Source of the DNA: Halictus rubicundus
Lineage: Eukaryota > Arthropoda > Insecta > Hymenoptera > Halictidae
Direction of reading: 5' to 3'
Assembly (NCBI RefSeq): GCF_050948215.1
Contig: NW_027488566.1
Location: 1,415,501 to 1,479,500, forward strand
DNA: 64,000 nt
Within the stretch, counting starts at the first letter, position 1. The number at the start of each line of letters is the position of its first letter. The notes beneath the pieces are model-generated. The model saw only the letters and a list, made by a program, of their open reading frames with translations, ran no database searches and was not told the DNA's origin. Both the position numbers and the translations under genes were made by a program. Positions 51,327 to 60,863 of the stretch are shown one piece after another.

Positions 51327-52494
51327 GCTTCAGAACCAATGTACACATTCACATACTCCGCAGAGTTTACACTTGCTATCCCAAGATCGTTGTCTTCTAA
51401 TATTTTGTTATTTTTTGAATCTTCCTTTTCGTACTTCGGAAAACTAATTAGCCCGATTAATTATTAATTTATTATATTTCTAATTATTGTACTGTTTCCT
51501 TTTACTACTATTATAATAATCTATACTTTCTATACTTTCTGTATTTTAATTTACTTGACTTTGTTTTATTTTATTTTAATTTTAGTATTAATTTTAATTT
51601 TAATACTACTTGTTTCTCTGGTGAGTATGTGCTGTGTTTACCAGTGTATTTACCTGGTTTGTTTTAAACTTTCTTTTCCTATATTATTATATTTCCGTTA
51701 GCTGGTTCCCGGTTATTTCCTATTTTATTATTATCTTCCTGTATCTGCCCTATCCGCTCCCTTGTATTCTTTTTTTTTCTCGTACTTTCTCTGATAATCT
51801 CTTTCCTTATTCCTGTAGTTTCGTTTGTTTACTATTCTCTAATCACGCTTGGTAGTGCTTCATTGTACCATCTTTGTTTAAAACGCTTATTACTTCTAAA
51901 TTTGGTAATGAAATCAGAAGAATCTAATGCAGTCTACCAGTATACTATTGCCTGCTATTTCTGACTTTGTCCCGGTCCGTTCCCTTATTTTCTACTTGTT
52001 TAATTTGTTTGTAAGTCGAGTTCCCCGTTATTACTCTAATTAAATTACATTGGATACTAATTTTACCCAAGTTCTATTCATCTATATTGCTACATTTAAT
52101 ATCTATTTTCTTGCTGCCGCTATTGCATTTAGCATTATTTTTCTAATTTTTTAGCCAATGATACCGCAACACTAGTACTAGTCCGGGCTACGCTTAACTA
52201 CGCTTTTCTCCCTGCTTTTGTCTCTTTTCGCGCGCTCTCTCTCTCTACCCAGTGTGTCTTTTCACTTTCACTATCACTATCGCAATCGTTACTCGTTACT
52301 TGCTGCATTTAAATGTTCGCTCAGACTGTTGGGGGGGGGGTCCGATGGTGCGGCGGGGGATGGTGTCCAGATGCATTTTTCGTCGACTCCGGTCGAGAAA
52401 ATTGTGACTTCCTGTCCTTGGCTTGCACGGTGAGGGGTGTGCTTCCGGGAAACTGCTTCGTTAGCCTGGTTCCGCTTTCCAGCTTCCCTAGTAG

Positions 52495-52850
52495 CACAAA
52501 AATATTAGATAAATATGTTTTTCAAATATTAGAAAAATATTTTTTAAGCCACATTTTTTCATATGAGAAAAATATTGGATCTGAATATTGTATACATGTA
52601 CAAGAAATATAAATTGAATGTTTAAAAAATATAAGCTAAATATTCAGATGATATAAACTAGATATTTAAAAAATATAAACTAAATATTCAGAGAATATAA
52701 ACGAGATATTTAAAAAATATAAAGTAAATATTCAGAGGATATAAACTAGATATTTAAAACATATAAGGTAAATATTAAAAAAATATGAATCCAATATTTG
52801 AAAAATATAAATTTAATATTTAAATAACATTCAATAAAATTTTCAAATTT
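52495..52850. repeat. AT-rich degenerate tandem repeat
   Basis: Units of about 24 bases of the kind ATATAAACTAGATATTTAAA and ATATAAACTAAATATTCAGA alternate about ten times. Flanks contain further AAATATT words. No coding potential. Confidence 0.7.
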
Positions 52851-52968
52851 AAGAAAAAGTTATAACAAAAATGAGAAAATATGAATATGTATTACTTTCT
52901 GTGCATTGCTTGAGGGAATATTGCACTTTGTCTTCGAAAGGACCTTTATTACATTTAAGAAATTTTTA

Positions 52969-53046
52969 TGCAGCTGGCGGGATTCGAACTCGGGACTTAC
53001 CGTTTAATTGACGATGTGCTTCCTCACTGAGTCATGCGAACCTATA
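52969..53046 (-). repeat. tRNA-derived SINE-like segment
   Basis: The minus strand reads GGTTCGCATGACTCAGTGAGGAAGC..., an A-box-like region, and then a near-perfect B box GAGTTCGAATCCC at 52979-52991, about 45 bases later, ending GCCAGCTGCA. The acceptor ends do not pair and the T stem is imperfect, so a working tRNA is unlikely; a SINE head or tRNA pseudogene fits better. The body of the SINE would extend toward 52500 and is not defined. Confidence 0.55.
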
Positions 53047-53536
53047 TTGTTAGATTCATTACTTTTTAGACTTATAAAGGTCAAATCGTATCAAATCATA
53101 TAATTATTACAAGAGATAAACTTCTGTTAAAAATATTGTTTAGATAAAAATCTAACTATTTTATTTTTAATGAAGCATATTATTAATAGTATAGTAACGA
53201 CAAACAGATATATATATTTTCTGAAGTATTTCCATCGTAGGTAAGCATTGAAACACATAGAATATATTTACTAAATAAACAAAAACATTTTATTGTGAAA
53301 AAATATATTTCCATAATATATTATAAAAATATAAAAAAATAATACAGCATAATATAATGAGTAGTAAAAACAATGAAATAATATAGTATAGTATAAAAAT
53401 AATATAATATAAAAGTATAAAAAAATAATAATGATAAAATAATAAAATAAAATATAATATAATATAAAAGTACATTTGTTATAATATATATAATATGTTT
53501 TAAATAATTATTTAAAATTAAGTTTTTATTCTAGAT

Positions 53537-54525
53537 TTAGCTGTTGCTAAAAATAGAGACAGGATGGTTTTTTTCCATGTCTGTAATAGACGCCTGCCTT
53601 CTTCTTGTTGCTATTGTGAAATAAAAAATAAAATATGTTGCATATCATATATTTTTTAAACAAAACTTAAAAGTTATAAGTATATTTACCAGTTACAGCA
53701 TCATACAGTTTTAAATTTATAAAAGGTAATTTTTTTTTTCTTCCCTGTCCTGAATAAAAAGTTGCCGCTTGGTTTGATATTAGTTTGTTCATCATATTAT
53801 ATATTATTTTGTTATTGGTATCGCCGCCGACTAGATAAAGTAATTGTACCTGGAAGAAGATATGCGATTATTTATTTGATAAATATTAGAAAATGGTATT
53901 TTCCTAATAATTAGTTGTAAAAATACAGCACTACGATTTTATTATTCTGGATTTATATGAATACAAACCAGTGAATTAAATTTTTCAGAACTTTCTGATA
54001 TTGTGGTATCAAAATCCGTTACTTCTTGGACAGATTTCAGTGGCAATTGGTCTAAGAAAGACTTCTCCTCGCCATGACACACGATATTTTGAGACGCATT
54101 TGTATTAACTGCTATGTTATTTAATAGGCTTTCAATTCCTTCTAATTTATTGAAAATTTGTTTTATTTCGTATTTTAATTCTATATATTGACGATTTAAT
54201 AGTGTCAATTGTCCTTCAATGAACGACGTCAACGTATCATTCATAGGTTTATCTGTACAATTGCATAAAATATAATATTCGTATCGTTACGTTTATTATT
54301 TAACATATATGTGTAGTATATTTACCATTATATATTTCATTGATTATGATACTTTTATGTTTACAATAAGATTTAACATACGCATCATTTTTTCTACTTA
54401 CTTGGCGATACAGTTTGCGGTTGCTGAATTTCATCGCTTTCAGAATCGGAATCGGAACTGTCCAGAATCACAGTTCGCTTTTTCATTATACTTCTTTTTG
54501 AAGACATATTAAAAACTTTAGACAT
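53537..54525 (-). CDS. DUF4806-family protein, four exons
   Basis: Spliced minus-strand gene, 213 codons. Exon 1 54525-54402 (start MSKVFNMSSKRSIMKKR, then an acidic SSDSDSDSESDE stretch), donor GTAAGT. Exon 2 54252-53969 after TTGTACAG (coiled-coil-like MNDTLTSFIEGQLTLLNRQY, then FLDQLPLKSVQEVTDFD), donor GTTTGT. Exon 3 53849-53690 after CTTCTTCCAG (YLVGGDTNNKIIYNMMNKLI, FYSGQGRKKKLPFINLKLYDAVT), donor GTAAAT. Exon 4 53610-53537 after TTCACAATAG, ending TAA. AATAAA follows at 53530-53525. Reading phase is kept at all three junctions. The LPLKSVEE-type entry, the LGG motif and the F-x-G-x-x-KK-x-F block are those of DUF4806, a domain of unknown function common in insects. The ATG could instead be 54507 or 54486. 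Confidence 0.75.
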
Positions 54526-55107
54526 AACAGAAAGAAGTAATCAATATAACTAATAATAATAATACTAATAATATAACTAATAATCAAATACTAATAATAA
54601 TAATGAATAATTAATAAGATAAATGAAGAAATTCACATGCTACAAAGTATGAACGGCATTTATATATAAATGCTTTATGTGTAATTTCATTCAGAGTACA
54701 TGATAAAAGGGCCTAGCCGAATAAGATGGTCAAAACTGCCCTTAGACGTTTTTCAATAATTAATGAACCATTCGAAAGCTGACCAAGAAAAACCCCTCTG
54801 AGCCAAATTTCAACCCCCTATCTTGCTCGTGAGGGTAGTTACAGGGTAAATTAGATTTTGAGCTTTTCCGTGCATTTTCCGCACTCTGATGCTTCCCAAA
54901 ATTCTGAAAAAAATGTGACATATTTTGGACCCTAAGGCGGATTTTTGAGAATTTTTTCAGATTTTTTGGATGCAAACTGTGGTCGTAAAAAATGAAAAAC
55001 CTCAAAAAAATCGGAAAAATGCAGGTTTCTCAAAAATATGAAAACATGCTATTGAGCTGTTTAGTGCCCCAATAAAGTACCATAACAGGCAGTGTCCTCA
55101 ATTTTTT
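54526..55107. other. Non-genic, AT-rich, with (TAA)n microsatellite
   Basis: Upstream of the DUF4806 gene. TAATAATAATAATAC-type repeats lie at 54548-54620. The part 54720-55107 is rich in TTTTT(C/G)A words (AGATTTTTTCAGATTTTTTGG) and has the look of an old dispersed repeat; I cannot name it. Confidence 0.4.
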
Positions 55108-57199
55108 TTAGATTTTTTGTTGTGGGAAGTCTTTGTCAAAAACAAGAAAAACCGAATTTTTTCGACGATCTACTGCTGCCGCTAAGTGCGTTAACCCCAC
55201 CAAGTATCCATACGCGATCGGGGCTTTCGCGACGTTTAACAACCCGGGTGCACTACACTGGGCGTTCGTGGCTGCTTCAATCATGTGGTCGCCAGAGCCC
55301 GTACGCACTAGCGTCCCGCAGCTCACACCCGGATGAACCCCCACAGCCGCCCATTTCAACTTCTTAGCGCCCTCTTCGAACGCTTTGGCTCCAGCTTCGG
55401 TGATTTGCACGTCAAAATCATCCAGTAGCGATTCTTGTCCCACCTCACCATCTTTAACCATGCTGGTGACCGATATTGCCCTCGCTCGTGTGCGCGCTCG
55501 GAGAAGACTTTTTCGCGACTTACCTTTCTTTGTACTTGTACTAGGACTTGCTGACCCCGCAGCATCCCCCGCGGCCTGGGACGAACCGACCGTCCCGCCG
55601 CCTTCCTCATGGCCAGGTTCATCGCGACGCTCTCGCGTGGAAAATAACTGATGTAGAGTCCCTGCATTAGTGTAGGCCTGGTGGCCACGTTGTGCTTCAC
55701 GTGAGTAGTATACCTTCGGTAACTCACCCGTCAGCTTGACCACCGCAGAGCCCTCCTCTCTAACCGACTCCTCCTGTATGGTAGCTTTATCCCAAAACAT
55801 CCCATGCATGTAGTCCATTGTAAGCGACCGGCTCGGATGGTTTTCATAAATGCAATCAATATTGCCGTTGGTAGCGTGCATTTCCTTGTTATGTGCTGCA
55901 GCAGCAGCCTCCAGCCAGCCCGAATTGAGCAGGCCTCTCGCGAGGCGTTCCTCCAATTTGCCAGGCCCGTATTCTCGGCAAGCTCTCCCACCATATTCTA
56001 CCACCTTGGGCACCTCCTCGCCCGACAGCTCGGAAAACAGACAGAACGGGCACACCCCGCACTCGCGTATGCCTGCAGCCACAGGGCTGGAGATTAGCAT
56101 CCTAGAAAAGGCGTCACGAGCACGGATCACGTCCCCGTCCCACCGCTCACCGCCGTCAGCGAGAGGCATTCCCTCCATGGTCCTATCCCTCGTCATTGGT
56201 TCCCCTTCACCGCCTACGTCCTCTAAACCCCCCCCCCCTACCGTTCGCCCATAACTCATCCGCATCCTTTACCTGTTGCGCGAAATGGCGACGATCCGTC
56301 CCGGCCCAAGCCAGTGCCCTGGCAGCCCAGCTGCGAAGGGTACCCTCGCCTATCCCCCCACGCAAAATCGCCCGTGCTACCTGGATCGCCCACCTGCGAT
56401 TGTTGCCGCCGGCCCCGAGCACACCCATCACCCTCAAAGGGTCACTCTTGATTCTATCCGCCATGGCACCGGCCCGTAACCCCAAGGCCCTTTTCGGACG
56501 CGAGTGGCCCTCCTTCTTCTTCTCACCTTCTCCAGCAGAATTTGTAACTACCCTTCCCTTCCTCTCTACGTCTTTCCTGCTCTCAACTTCGTCCAGACTG
56601 GGAGCCAACCGGTTTCCTTCCTCCTCCCACTTCGTCAGAGGACGTCGGTTAATATATGCGGGTGGTACCGCACCGGCTCCAGCATACATCGTCCAGAGCC
56701 TCAGGCGATCTTACTCCGCTCGCTCATCTAGCCTCTGCTCTCCTGCCAGCTTCAGGATCCTACTGGACATCTCTCCCAGGTCGCCCTGAAAGAACGGGAC
56801 ATACCCCTCGCTCTTACCTGTCATGACATCCTTGCCGCATATGGGCAACGCGTCCCCACAGAAAAGCCCCGCCCCTCCAGCACACCCCCCTACCGTGGCA
56901 TCTATGCCTCTACTGCTGACCCCTACTGAACCTGGCTCGTTTGCGTCTATCGCAACCTTCCCTTCAACCCTCCAATCTGAAGCTTGTATCACCCTGACCG
57001 GCATGTCCGGGTTAAAGGGGTCTTCGTCATCCGAGACGTAAACGTCTCCTCTTAACTGTGCGCGTATTTCCTCAAGCCTTAGCACCATATCGTCCGCATG
57101 TCCGGTATTACTACCGGGCTGTGGGCTATCCCCATGCTGCTGGAGATACCCCCCCATACTGCGCCTAAACACACCCAATCTACTCATCACTTTACACAC
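55108..57199 (-). pseudogene. Possible endogenous viral structural gene, N-terminal block
   Basis: Three linked frames: 57199-56711, then 56689-56207 in the same frame after a single stop, then 56265-55108 after a frame change near 56230. Content is Gly/Ala/acidic with globular character (DVYVSDDEDPFNPDMPVRVI, GGCAGGAGLFCGDALP, NNRRWAIQVARAILRGG, CGVCPFCLFSEL, GLLNVAKAPIAYGYLVGL) plus a Ser/Thr/Lys-rich linker near 55500. It is GC-rich amid AT-rich DNA and has no introns or LINE/LTR motifs. I infer an endogenous RNA-virus capsid-like gene; no family is recognised with certainty. One stop and one frameshift show it is not under strong selection. Confidence 0.4.
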
Positions 57200-58016
57200 T
57201 GTCGCAACTCCCGTTTATGTATCCTTGGGATAAAGACAACACGGAACGCACAGCAAAGAACAGAGCATACAATTTTCGTACTAGTGTCACCATATGTCAG
57301 AGGGAAACAAGAAAAAAGTGGACGTGTTCTTGATCACCTGCGAGAACACCCGAAAGAAGCAGGGGGCATAGACCGTCCTACGTCAACAACTGGTACCTCC
57401 GACACTCCCAGAATAAACGGGTGACGTGCTGACCAAGTCTAGATATCTCCCGGGGCCGTAGCTCCTTTACGCCCCCGAGAACAGGGTTTTACCCTAGACG
57501 GTTTGTGCTCCTCTCAATGAGAGGGCGCCACTGGCTGTACATGGTTCGGCTACTCTTCCCTCTGCTGTTGGATTGCTCCCAAAGTGGCCGGTAGGCGCCT
57601 GTTTTAGCAGGTAGGAGGGGTCCCCTTTTTCTCGCACCAGCACCACAACAGCTTGGGGTTGTGCAACCTCCTTGCAGTACCCTAGCCTTGAGCATACACT
57701 ACTCCAACCTTCTCCTCTTTAACATCCTGCACTACACCGATTGATCCGATGCACAGCGTGGGGGTCTACCCGGTCTGGGATGATCCCGGGTACAGCTCGC
57801 CGTCCTCTGGGTAATACTGCGCGAACACACCACCGCAAACCTTTCGGAGTATGCATCTTCACAACCTTTCATACAGAACCCCGTTCAGAAACGAGTATTA
57901 TGGCTTATTTTCTACACGTCTCGGAGTTGCCAACCTCCTTACACCATTTACTAAAAACCCCCTTCTCTAATTCTAGAGAAGCGAGAATGGAACCTACGAG
58001 TGCTCGGAGGTTCCAC
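57200..58016. other. Non-genic flank, possibly viral 5' leader
   Basis: No supportable gene. GC content stays intermediate and several short inverted repeats occur, for example GGAACCTACGAG / CTCGGAGGTTCC at 57989-58013 (one mismatch), immediately before the family C tail. It lies upstream of the virus-like ORF and might be its integrated leader, but nothing proves it. Confidence 0.35.
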
Positions 58017-59905
58017 TACCCTAACCCTAACCCTAACCCTTTTTTTTCGTGGGAAAATGCTTTACGCATTCCCCGACTCCCTGGGGGGAGTCGGGGTTAT
58101 GTGGGACTGCCCTTGGGGGAAATTCCTAAGGGGTACCCACTAAAAACCCACGCCCACCTAAGCTAAAAGGGAGGTTCCTGGATCACGCGAGTACTCAACT
58201 GCTACTCACCGGGAGGGACCCACCCGGTGTCCCCATCCCTGGAGCCTTCAGATTGAGCTTCCCGAGCCCCAGGTCGGTCCACCCACAGCTCCCGGAGTCT
58301 TCGTGCCCCGCTCGGAGCCGGTATCCCGAAGGAACCAGCCCCGGCCGAGGCAAGAAGACGCCGCCACCGGAAGGAAGGGCCGTCGGAGGCGCGATCCGGC
58401 ACGCCCCGACCCTTCCTTTCCCCAAACCCCCCACGGATCCCTCTCCCCAATCGGGGAGGGACGGACCGACACCCCCCACCCCGGGAAACTAACCCGGGGG
58501 GTGTCGGCCTATCACGGTGGGAGCTATGCTCCCCCCCGGGGCCCCGGGTCAGCTCAAGCCCCGGGCCCCCAAGTTCGCCGCCTCCAATGGTGGGGGCATA
58601 ACAGGGCGCGGGGAAACACCCCGCGCCAATCCCACTCCGCCCCCCACCACTGGGGGCACACGTTGACGCGGGGGAGACCCCCGCGTCCTCCCAGCCGTCG
58701 CCGCCCCCTCCTGGGGGGCACACGTCGGCGCGGGGGTCCCCCCCGCCCAAATACTACTCGCGGACCCCGGGTCCCGTTCCCGGCCCCGCTCGGCGGCCTC
58801 CTTCTGGGTCATTACTACCTCACAGAAGGAGGCCACCGCCTTCCACGACATCACGCTGCCGACCATGTGGTCGACCACGGTCGACAGCGCGAGGTCCCAC
58901 CCTTCCACTGCGGCTCTAAGGACACGGCGCGGCTCAGCCCAAGCTGGGCACTCCTCCAGAGTGTGCCGCGCCGTGTCCACATCTTCGCCGCAGTGGTGGC
59001 ACTGCGCAGTCGGCTCCCGCCCCATTCTGTACAGGTACTCTCCGAAGCAACCGTGGCCGGAGAGCACCTGCGTGAGGCGGAAGGTCAACCTTCCCCGCCT
59101 CCTGCACCATATATAAAATATGGGCATGAGGGCCCGGACAATCGGACGTGTGGAGGGTGCCAACAGCGCCCTCCACTCCGAAAAAGTTTCCGTCCGGGCC
59201 TGGCGATTCTGGCCCTCGAGCTCCACCTCCTCCTCGCGCGTGAGTTCCACCCCCGGCGGGCGGCGGAAGGAGCGGGCGATCTGCTATAATTTCGCCCGCT
59301 CCGGCGCCACCACAGTGAAGGGTGGAATCACGGCGAGGAGTCCCGCCGCCTCGGTGGAGATGGTGCGGCACCCCCGTATGACCCGCAAGGCCAGCCGCCG
59401 CCGCACTCTTTCCAAGAGTTTGCGGCTGGGCGTGCTGGCCTCGAGCGAGCGGTGCCACACGGGGGCCCCATACAGGGCTATAGACCGCACCACCTCCGTA
59501 TAGAGGCGGCGTACCTTCAAATCCGGCCGCCCGAAATTTAGCAACAGCCGCGCCAAAGCGGCTGCCGTCCTCTCTAGTCGGGGGGCGAGGAGCTCGAAGT
59601 GTCCATCGAATCGCCAGCGGCCGTCTATGACCAGGCCCAGGTACCTCATCCTGGGCCCGATCGCGACGGAGGTTTCAGCGTCGCGAACCCGGAGATCTTG
59701 ACCACGGGGTTGCCGCCACACCCGAGGCGAATATAAGCAAATCGCCTCGGTTTTTGTGGCGGCCACGGTCAACCCCATTCTCCGGATTCGCCCGACCACG
59801 CAGTCCAGGGCAGCCTCACACAGGTGCGTGGTTCTCCTCCAGTCCTCCCCCTCGGCATAAACCAGGGTGTCATCTGCATAGCAGATCCAACGACCGACGG
59901 AGTAG
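58017..59905 (-). mobile_element. LINE family C copy 2 (R1 clade), 5'-truncated
   Basis: Minus strand. The tail at 58040-58017 is oligo(A) then four GGGTTA-type units. The 3' UTR (58041-58548) has a terminal hairpin CCCCGACTCCC/GGGAGTCGGGG at 58071-58096. The ORF2 C-half runs 59250-58549 and 59905-59284 in two frames. The 5' truncation is just upstream of the RT YADD box. The 3' UTR is shorter than in copy 1 (a stretch around 58205 is missing). Confidence 0.82.
58549..59905 (-). pseudogene. Family C copy 2 ORF2, RT catalytic box to C-terminus
   Basis: The first frame starts at the RT catalytic box (WICYADDTLVYAEGEDW near 59840-59885), then CVVGRIRRMGLTVAATKTEAICLY, MRYLGLVIDGRWRF, RSIALYGAPVWHRSL, to about 59284. 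The second frame continues RLTQVLSGHGCFGEYLYRMG, knuckle CHHCGEDVDTARHTLEEC and a GC-rich tail. A stop/frameshift near 59280 (RAKL then a new frame) separates them. Sequence is close to 46624-47838. Confidence 0.85.
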
Positions 59906-59968
59906 TACATGCGTCTGAAGGAACAGGGTTATATAAGGCGGGTGCCTTAGAATAAGTGTTCAAATCAG

Positions 59969-60662
59969 GTGTACGTGACTGAGTTGTTTATTTACAATAA
60001 AGAGTGATGTCGCGAGAGCGTCCGGGGTGGTTCGACTAAAACCGGCGATTCGCTTCGACTCGCGGTTGAACTGTTATTGCAACTTAGCAACGACCGGACT
60101 AGACTCTAAGTCACTCGGCGGATACGCGGCTGTGTCTCGACTTCGTGACTTCCATTTCGCGTCGGTAGTCTCTGCCTTATATTCTCAAAAATGCTTGTCG
60201 GCTGATTGGTGGAAGTCCTTGCGGGGAACTTCCACCAATCCGTGCATTTTGCATAACACGCCCACGTTCCACGCCTCTCGTGCGTGAGAAGGGTGAGCGT
60301 GTCGTTCTGTTAAAAATCTAATTTTGGTGATGCAGCGGGGTGTCTTCCGGACCCGTGCTAAGTGCGGTACGTGACTGCTGGCTTACGTCAATGGGCCCAG
60401 CTTTCCCGGGTGATAGAAACCAGGCACGCGTCGCTGGGACACTCTAGGCTGGAGACCCTTAGACTACCCAAAATTTATGGCGTCCACTTGCGCTATGGAG
60501 TTCGTCGCTAGGAACTACAAGGACACATCTGTCCGCTAAGTGGCCAAAAACGTTAAAGACGTTTTCTCACAAATAGCGTCTTATGCTGTGCAAACCATAA
60601 ATCTTTCTTGGCGCTGGTGCGCTGAAGATTTCTCTTCCGGCGCCCAGCTAGCCGCTACATCA
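59969..60662 (-). repeat. 3' LTR of the right-edge Gypsy element (approximate)
   Basis: The high-coordinate end is well placed: the minus strand reads TAAGGGGG (purine tract, 60670-60663) then TGATGTAGCGGC, the LTR start. The other end is tentative at 59969 (plus strand TGTACGTGACTG). In sense order a TATA-like GAATATAAGG lies near 60185-60175 and AATAAA near 59990, a normal U3-R-U5 arrangement. The target duplication cannot be checked because the 5' LTR is outside the window. Confidence 0.65.
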
Positions 60663-60670
60663 CCCCCTTA
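60663..60670 (-). other. Polypurine tract
   Basis: TAAGGGGG directly before the LTR start TGATGT on the minus strand; expected primer for plus-strand synthesis. Confidence 0.7.
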
Positions 60671-60863
60671 CCAGTGCTAACGCTATCTTAACTTAATCCT
60701 AATTACCGGGTACTCTATACCTATTCTTATTGTAGCTGGCTATTTACAAAGTGTACAATATTTACAACATGGCACGATTGTGTCACTTTCCGACCTGCAG
60801 GTAGTCAGGGAATCTGACGCGTCTACCTGAGCGCGTGTGGACGGTTACCTGTGCGGGGGTCGG
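60671..60863. other. pol-LTR spacer
   Basis: About 190 bases between the pol stop and the purine tract; AT-rich, no additional ORF. In contrast to the full-length Gypsy there is no ORF3 here. Confidence 0.6.

Larger units (their letters stand above)
49211..52490. other. AT-rich non-genic stretch
   Basis: About 3.3 kb without a supportable gene. It contains an imperfect palindrome (49476-49536) and a 16-base tandem repeat (51272-51326). A GGAACCCC-like and GGTTTCCAGCC-rich zone lies near 49410-50030. A minus frame at 51119-50715 has a short protein-like start but no recognisable family. The end near 50240-50262 (TCGAGTCGCTCTAATTT) faintly resembles the family A 5' terminus. Confidence 0.4.

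Noticed and set aside
52969..53046. A functional tRNA gene
   Set aside because: B box is good, but acceptor ends do not pair and the T stem is imperfect.
53290..53475. A 61-codon Tyr/Ile/Leu-rich minus frame
   Set aside because: AT-only low-complexity DNA downstream of the DUF4806 gene.
55250..56250. Plus-strand frames opposite the virus-like ORF
   Set aside because: Shadows of the longer minus frame; low-complexity Ser/Pro content.
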